Origin: DASXUX01 sp036504595
GTDB taxonomy: Bacteria; Planctomycetota; SZUA-567; H5-PLA8
Assembly: GCA_036504595.1 (NCBI GenBank)
Contig: DASXUX010000030.1
Location: 372,001-436,000, forward strand
Direction: 5' to 3'
Length of the DNA stretch: 64,000 nt
Shown: positions 58,911-64,000 of the stretch, piece after piece
Layout: every line of letters starts with the position of its first letter
Numbering within the stretch: position 1 is the stretch's first letter
Notes under the pieces: model-generated
The model's input: the letters and a program-made list of their open reading frames with translations, nothing else
What the model was told of the DNA's origin: nothing
Database searches by the model: none
Program-made: the position numbers and the translations under genes

Positions 58911-59523
58911 ATTTTTGAGCGTCCTTTCCCATGACTTCGAATTCGCAGATCGCGACCCACTTGTTGGGTATCTCGGCCTTCAGGTCTTTCACCTTCAGCC
59001 ACGTGACGGTGCGCTTGCTGATCGGGAACTCCTGGCCCTCGGCAACTTTCTTCAGCGTGAGCTTCTCGCTAGATCCGTCGGAGAACTCAACCGTCGCTTC
59101 CTTCCAGTACGAATCATGCTCGTTCGGCCCCGGCGGCGTCCACGCGGCGCGAAGGAAAATGATCAGCTTGTCGATTTCGACCGGCCGGCCGAAGTCGAGC
59201 TTCCACCACGCGGCCGGATCCCGCTGCGGCCCCCAGGAGCCGCAGCCGTGCACGTCGTTGTTCTTGCGGCTGCCATCAATCGCGCAGCGAGCGGCAAACT
59301 CCTTCTTGTTGTACTCGCTGTTGCTCGTCGCGTGCGGATACGAGGTCGGCTCATCCGTCGCCGTCGCCTTCGGGTTGAGCGCCACGTTGCGATAATCGGC
59401 GGCGGTCTTGCCCTCCTCCAGGTAAACCGGGATCTTCTTGCCCTCCGCCTTCTCCTCGGCTGCCCACGATATGCAGGCCGCACTCACACCGATCACCACG
59501 ACAGCCATCAACATTCGCAGCAT
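58909..59523 (-). CDS. Secreted discoidin (F5/8 type C)-like protein
   Basis: 204 residues. Signal peptide (MLMAVVVIGVSAACISWAAE), then VALNPKATATDEPTSYPHAT, AIDGSRKNNDVHGCGSWGPQ, AAWWKLDFGRPVEIDKLIIF, which is the beta-sandwich pattern of carbohydrate-binding discoidin domains. Ends in VAICEFEVMG. Same strand as the Gfo/Idh/MocA gene, with 68 bases between. GGAGG before ATG 59523. Likely binds a glycan outside the cell. Confidence 0.8.
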   Translation of the reverse strand: MLRMLMAVVVIGVSAACISWAAEEKAEGKKIPVYLEEGKTAADYRNVALNPKATATDEPTSYPHATSNSEYNKKEFAARCAIDGSRKNNDVHGCGSWGPQRDPAAWWKLDFGRPVEIDKLIIFLRAAWTPPGPNEHDSYWKEATVEFSDGSSEKLTLKKVAEGQEFPISKRTVTWLKVKDLKAEIPNKWVAICEFEVMGKDAQK

Positions 59524-59639
59524 GGAATATCCTCCTATTTTGGATACACCGCGCTGCCGAACCAACTGTGGCGATGCACTTGCGACTTTTCGATCTGAGC
59601 ATTTCGCGCTATGTTCGTCACATTCGAAGGAGATCCCAG

Positions 59640-62600
59640 ATGCGCCGCTTCATCTTGCTGTTCTTGTCCACTGTGCTGTTGACCGTACATTCGCGCGCCG
59701 CGGAACCCTTCGCCTTCTCGGATGATTTCACCAAGCACGCGCCCGGCAGCGACGGCTCGCCGCAGTGGTCATCGGCCGGCATCGGCTGGGAAGTGCAGAA
59801 CGGCGCGATGACGTGCGCCGACGCCGGCAAAGATCAGGCACTTCTGGCGGCAGCACCGATCGGCGCGCGCGTCTTCCTGCAGGCGGACGTGAAGCTCACC
59901 CGCGCCACCGGCAAACACTGGAAAGTCGCCGGCCTCTGCGTCAGCAAAGACGACAAGAACTTCTGGCACCTCGCGCTCTGCGAAACTCCCGACGACAGCG
60001 GCAAAAAGCACTCTGTCGAACTCTGCGAGATGCTCGGCGGAACCTGGCTCGCGCAATATCAGGCCGGTACGAAGCTCGACCAGAAGGAAGCCAAAGGAAA
60101 CGGCTTTGCATGGGAGTACAACCACGCGTACCGGCTCTCCATCGAACTCACGCCCGATAGCGTTACGGGTCAAGTTCAGGAACTCGACGGCACCGTACGA
60201 ACGAAGATTATTTTTGTGCTGCCCAACGATCAAAATGCCGCTACCGCAGTCACCTGCGGCCGCCCCGGCCTGACCAGCGGCGGCTTTCAGAGCAACTTCA
60301 CCGCCTTGTCGACGAAGATCAGCGATCCGATTGCAGCACAAAAGCCGACGCAGCTCGCAGAGAAGTTCCCACCGTACGAAGCCGGCACGTTGAGCAAGGC
60401 CAGCCACAAGGGCAAAGCAACCGGCTTCTTCCACGTTGAAGAGATCGACGGCAAGTGGTGGACGATCGATCCGATCGGCAACGCCTTCTTCATCATCGGC
60501 ACAGACCATCCGAACTATCAGGCGCACTGGTGCGAGAAACTCGGCTACGCGCCGTATCATCGCAACTGCGAGAAGAAATATGGCAGTGAAGCCAAGTGGG
60601 CCGACAACACGCTCGGCCGGCTGAAATCGTGGGGCTTCAACGCGCTGGGCACCAATCCCTCGCAGTCTCTCAAGCGCCGTGGCCTGCCGCATCCGGAATT
60701 CCTCGGCCTCGGCACGCACTTCACCGATCAGGACGCCATCACGCCGAAGACGACCTGGACCGGCTTCCCCAACGTCTTCAGCCCGCGCTGGCCGGTCTTC
60801 TGCGACAAAATGGCGCAGCGCCACTGCGCGCCGTTCAAAGACGATCCGTGGATCCTCGGCTATTTCATCGACAACGAACTGGAATGGCACGCCTGGACCG
60901 GCGGCGGCCCGTTCATCGACAGCTTCAAGAAGCCCGCCGACCACAGCGCCAAGCGCGCACTCGTCGATCTGATGAAATCGCGTCACGCGACGATTGCCGA
61001 CTTCAACAAAGCGTGGGAAACAAAACTCGCCACCTTCGACGAGCTCGCCGCACTAACGACCCCTCCGCCCGCGAAAACGGACGCCGCGCGAGCTGACATC
61101 GCCGAGTTCACGCGTCTCGTCGCCGAAAGATATTTCTCCATCGCCAGCGCCGCGATTCGCAAGCACGACCCCAACCACATGGTTCTCGGCTGCCGCTTCG
61201 CCGGCCAGGCGCCGGAGATCGTCGATGTCGCCGGCAAGTACTGTGACATTTTCACGATCAACTGCTACCGCAATGTGGACCTGGAACGCGGCGTCATGTC
61301 CGATGGCTTTGAAGAAGACCTGAAGCGCTGGCACGACCAGTGCAAGCGCCCGATGATGATCACCGAATGGAGCTTCCCCGCGCTCGACGCCGGCCTGCCC
61401 TGCAAGCACGGCGCTGGCCAGCGCGTCCCGACGCAGGTGGAGAAGTCATTCTGCTTCACCGTCTTCCAGAAGCTGCTGTTCACGACGCCATACATGGTCG
61501 GCTCGAATTATTTCATGTGGGCCGACGAACCCGCGCTCGGCATCTCGACCGTCTTTCCGGAAGATTCCAACTACGGCTTGGTGAACGAAAATGACGAGCC
61601 CTACGAACTGCTCACCCAAGCCGCCACGAAACTGCACGCCGTCGTCGATGATATTCACAGCGGCAAAGTCACCGACGTCTCCGTCAAGCCCAACGACAAG
61701 GACGGCTTCACCGTCAGCAACAACGGCGCGATTCCGGCGAACGTGAAGCTCACGCGCTGGATCGGCGCGCAGTCCGAAAGCGAAGATCTGACGCTGGAGC
61801 CGGGCGCCGCGCGGGAGTTCGCTCCGGGACCGAAAGCGGAGTTGGAGAAGCCGGGTGGGCACGTGTGCGGGTGCGTTGTTGAACTGGAGAAGCCGTTGCT
61901 GCAGAAAAGCATGGGCGGAACGCGTGCGACGCAGGTTGTGTACAAACCGGCGTTGCCATGGCAGAGAGAAGAGGGCACCAATACTCGTGTGCCGCTCGTT
62001 GTGGCAAATCCAACCGAATATTTTCTCTCGCCCGTGATGGTTGTGATGCCCCTTTCGCTGTTCTCGAAACTGGGAAAGCAGCTTGGTGCCTGGGACGAAG
62101 AAGGCGCGGCCCGTACACAAGTCAATCAGTTCGATGAGGGGGCGGTGCTCACGCTGATCACGCACCTGGATCCGCACTCATGTTCAACGGTATTTGTGCA
62201 CCCATATCGAGGCGAGCCGCCGATTCCGCAGCAACTGCCGCTATACAGCGAAACGAAGACGGGTTTTCAGATTCACGGCAGGATTCAATGCGTGAAGACC
62301 GACAATCAGTCTGGCAATGCATTCGACCGGATTTGGGCTGAAGGCGTAGAACTCGGGCACTTCCGCCCGCTCGTCCATCAAGTGACCGATAAGCAGGCCT
62401 GGTCCGCGCCGGATCGCGTGGAAAAGGTGGATGTAGTTGGCGCGTATGCCCCTTTGATCCTCGAGATCACCTTCGCTCGTACAAATGACAAAAAGTATCG
62501 TGGCAAATACCGCTTTACTTTCGTGGGCGACAACTGGTTCACCAGCCAGCTTCTCTGGATCGAAAACACCGATACCACGCCCTGGGAACTGGCCGAATAC

Positions 62601-62936
62601 TACCACTACCTCCCCTCAAACATCGGCGGCTCCAACAAGGACGACGAGGCGCGCGGAAATTACTGGTTCGATCCGAAAACGAAGATGTGCCTGGGCATCG
62701 TCCCCGGCGGCCGCGACCTGGCCGTTAACTTCTGGAAAGACCCGCAGGGCGGCGAACATCCCGACGCCCGCCGCAAGCTGAACATCACTCTGCAGCCCGG
62801 CCAGCGCTACACCGGAAAAGACGAACCGGTCGCGTACATCGTCGCCTGCAAAGAAGACCAGTGGAAAGAAACGACGAAGAAAATCGCCGCCCAGCGCGAA
62901 GTCATCTGGAAGGTGTTCGAGGCGGAAAAGAGATAG
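59640..62936 (+). CDS. Secreted agarase-like (GH50/GH-A clan) glycoside hydrolase
   Basis: 1098 residues. A signal peptide (MRRFILLFLSTVLLTVHSRA) is followed by a beta-sandwich region (FSDDFTKHAPGSDGSPQWSS). The TIM barrel follows: FHVEEIDGKWWTIDPIGNAF, GRLKSWGFNALGTNPS, acid/base candidate in GYFIDNELEWHA, nucleophile candidate in MMITEWSFPALDAG. The C-terminal 450 residues include a further beta-rich segment. GAAGGAG precedes ATG 59640. Resembles beta-agarases but the substrate may differ. Followed by a convergent GH38 gene. Confidence 0.75.
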   Translation: MRRFILLFLSTVLLTVHSRAAEPFAFSDDFTKHAPGSDGSPQWSSAGIGWEVQNGAMTCADAGKDQALLAAAPIGARVFLQADVKLTRATGKHWKVAGLCVSKDDKNFWHLALCETPDDSGKKHSVELCEMLGGTWLAQYQAGTKLDQKEAKGNGFAWEYNHAYRLSIELTPDSVTGQVQELDGTVRTKIIFVLPNDQNAATAVTCGRPGLTSGGFQSNFTALSTKISDPIAAQKPTQLAEKFPPYEAGTLSKASHKGKATGFFHVEEIDGKWWTIDPIGNAFFIIGTDHPNYQAHWCEKLGYAPYHRNCEKKYGSEAKWADNTLGRLKSWGFNALGTNPSQSLKRRGLPHPEFLGLGTHFTDQDAITPKTTWTGFPNVFSPRWPVFCDKMAQRHCAPFKDDPWILGYFIDNELEWHAWTGGGPFIDSFKKPADHSAKRALVDLMKSRHATIADFNKAWETKLATFDELAALTTPPPAKTDAARADIAEFTRLVAERYFSIASAAIRKHDPNHMVLGCRFAGQAPEIVDVAGKYCDIFTINCYRNVDLERGVMSDGFEEDLKRWHDQCKRPMMITEWSFPALDAGLPCKHGAGQRVPTQVEKSFCFTVFQKLLFTTPYMVGSNYFMWADEPALGISTVFPEDSNYGLVNENDEPYELLTQAATKLHAVVDDIHSGKVTDVSVKPNDKDGFTVSNNGAIPANVKLTRWIGAQSESEDLTLEPGAAREFAPGPKAELEKPGGHVCGCVVELEKPLLQKSMGGTRATQVVYKPALPWQREEGTNTRVPLVVANPTEYFLSPVMVVMPLSLFSKLGKQLGAWDEEGAARTQVNQFDEGAVLTLITHLDPHSCSTVFVHPYRGEPPIPQQLPLYSETKTGFQIHGRIQCVKTDNQSGNAFDRIWAEGVELGHFRPLVHQVTDKQAWSAPDRVEKVDVVGAYAPLILEITFARTNDKKYRGKYRFTFVGDNWFTSQLLWIENTDTTPWELAEYYHYLPSNIGGSNKDDEARGNYWFDPKTKMCLGIVPGGRDLAVNFWKDPQGGEHPDARRKLNITLQPGQRYTGKDEPVAYIVACKEDQWKETTKKIAAQREVIWKVFEAEKR

Positions 62937-62944
62937 CCCGTTTT

Positions 62945-63013
62945 GGCGGGTGACGGGTGGCGCGTGGCGAGTGACATGGCCGCTACAAGCCTTTCCACCC
63001 GTCACTCGTCACA
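62945..63013. repeat. Facing period-7 arrays GGGTGAC / GTCACTC between convergent genes
   Basis: GGCGGGT, GACGGGT, GGCGCGT, GGCGAGT, GACATGG at 62945-62979 and CCACCC-GTCACTC-GTCACAA at 62995-63014. The plus-strand array begins 8 bases after the TAG of the agarase-like gene. Confidence 0.88.
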
Positions 63014-63020
63014 AAGGCCA

Positions 63021-64000
63021 CTACTGCAGCTTTATCGTAATCACCTGATAAGGCTGGTACGGCACGACCACTTCCCCATTCTCAACAACAGCCTGCGCCT
63101 GCTCCTCCTCTAGGATGTTGCAGAAGGCCGCGGCCGTGAACGGCAGATTCACCTTCACTTTCGCCGTGCCACGCGCGCCGTGAGCTTCGTACAGCCGCAA
63201 CACAAGATCCCTCGAATCCTCCGCCTTCTTGATCGTGTCGAGCACCAGGTTCGCATCATTGACCGACGCGAAGCTGCGCGGCTCCGCCACGCCTGGCGCC
63301 CACTGAATCGGCACGTTGAAGCGGTACGCCTCCGCGACGACCCCGCCCTGCTGCCAGCCGCCGGCGTGCGGGTACAGCGCGTAGGCGAACTGGTGAGAAC
63401 CGAGATCGGCGACCGGGTCGGGGCTCGTCGTCCCGCGCAGCAAACTCATGCGCATCGTGTTGCCGAACGTGCTGTAGCCGTACTTGCAGTCGCTGAGCAG
63501 CGCGACGCCAAAGCCGTGCTCCGACAGATCGACCCACTTGTGCCCGGGAACTTCGTACATCGCCAGATCGAAGCTGGTGTTGAAGTGCGTCGGGCGCTGC
63601 ACGCAGCCAAACTGCATTTCGTACGTCGCGTCCATCGCGCGTACCTGCACCGGGAACGCGACCTTCAGCATGCGGTGCCGTTCTTTCCATTCGACCGAAT
63701 TGTGGAACTCCAGCCGCCGCGCGCCCGCATCCAGTCGCACTTCCTGCTTGATCGAGCTCTTCGTTCCGATCGCGTATTCGAACTCCACGGACACCCGCAG
63801 CGGCCCAGACGAAAGCACGCGGCACGCCGTAGCCGGAGCGCATTCGTTGCGCGTCTCGATGTGGAACGGATCGACGTCCCACGCGTCAAAGTTCGTCGGC
63901 TCATCCTCGTAGAGTTCGAATACGTTCGCCGGCCCGGCCAGCGCCTCGCGGCGGGTCTTCTTGTCGAACATATTAAGGACGCGCCCGCTGCGAGCGAGTT
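63021..64000 (-). CDS. GH38 alpha-mannosidase, C-terminal part (5' end outside the window)
   Basis: The frame is open to the window edge; LARSGRVLNMFDKKTRREAL followed by FELYEDEPTNFDAWDVDPFH and IKQEVRLDAGARRLEFHNSV...FPVQVRAMDATYEMQFG is typical of the post-catalytic region of GH38 alpha-mannosidases. The motif H-F-N-T-S-F and DLSEHGFGVALLSDCKYGYS are conserved. The catalytic domain is not included. Consistent with the glycan-degrading theme. Confidence 0.85.
   Translation of the reverse strand, partial: LARSGRVLNMFDKKTRREALAGPANVFELYEDEPTNFDAWDVDPFHIETRNECAPATACRVLSSGPLRVSVEFEYAIGTKSSIKQEVRLDAGARRLEFHNSVEWKERHRMLKVAFPVQVRAMDATYEMQFGCVQRPTHFNTSFDLAMYEVPGHKWVDLSEHGFGVALLSDCKYGYSTFGNTMRMSLLRGTTSPDPVADLGSHQFAYALYPHAGGWQQGGVVAEAYRFNVPIQWAPGVAEPRSFASVNDANLVLDTIKKAEDSRDLVLRLYEAHGARGTAKVKVNLPFTAAAFCNILEEEQAQAVVENGEVVVPYQPYQVITIKLQ

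Overview
The window is G+C-rich (by eye roughly 60%) bacterial chromosome, densely coded on both strands. No rRNA, tRNA, CRISPR array, transposase or phage structural gene was recognised. The gene content suggests a planctomycete-like member of the PVC superphylum, probably a heterotroph that degrades complex glycans. The indicators are many long secreted proteins: a multihaem cytochrome with a hydrazine-synthase-alpha-like propeller, a methyltransferase-like/PQQ-propeller fusion, a sialidase-like protein, GH95, GH172, GH38 and agarase-like glycosidases, and a secreted Gfo/Idh/MocA oxidoreductase. This taxonomic assignment is an inference from gene families and has not been tested.

Layout. 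0-7 kb: RNA 2',3'-cyclic phosphodiesterase ThpR, an archaeal-type ornithine cyclodeaminase-like protein, a universal stress protein, a lipoprotein amidase, an FAH-family hydrolase and an AraC-like HTH protein. 7-24 kb: the large secreted proteins (cytochrome, quinoprotein-like fusion, transglutaminase-like, sialidase-like, six-hairpin glycosidase-like), a PIN-toxin cassette, a LexA/CI-type S24 repressor with a candidate operator, and a YugP-like metallopeptidase. 24-31 kb: a BrnT toxin cassette, an MFS exporter, a very long secreted protein and a DUF1844 protein. 31-40 kb: AmrB/AmrA (Memo/AMMECR1), CinA, a YdjC/ChbG-like deacetylase, an HlyD adaptor with an ABC permease, HemL and a HEAT-repeat protein. 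40-64 kb: a six-PAS/GAF sensor lacking an output domain, GH95, an XylR-type regulator, GH172, two metallophosphoesterases, a HAD phosphatase, GDP-mannose dehydratase, an M50 protease, a branching enzyme, Gfo/Idh/MocA, agarase-like and GH38 proteins. The second half reads as a glycan-foraging and sugar-metabolism neighbourhood, but no single operon links the genes.

The most unusual feature is the repeat landscape. First, there are about twenty short arrays whose unit sequence differs from place to place but whose period is almost always 7 (sometimes 8 or 10) bases. Many begin exactly at, or a few bases after, a stop codon, and four are preceded by the heptamer TAACGG(C/A), which at three unrelated genes supplies the stop codon itself. 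Second, there are several families of short palindromic elements whose stems show compensatory base changes between copies. Both kinds also occur inside conserved genes as in-frame insertions (FAH hydrolase, cinA, branching enzyme, the AraC-like protein), and array sequence encodes part of a lipoprotein N-terminus and a signal peptide. No mobilising enzyme for them is visible here.
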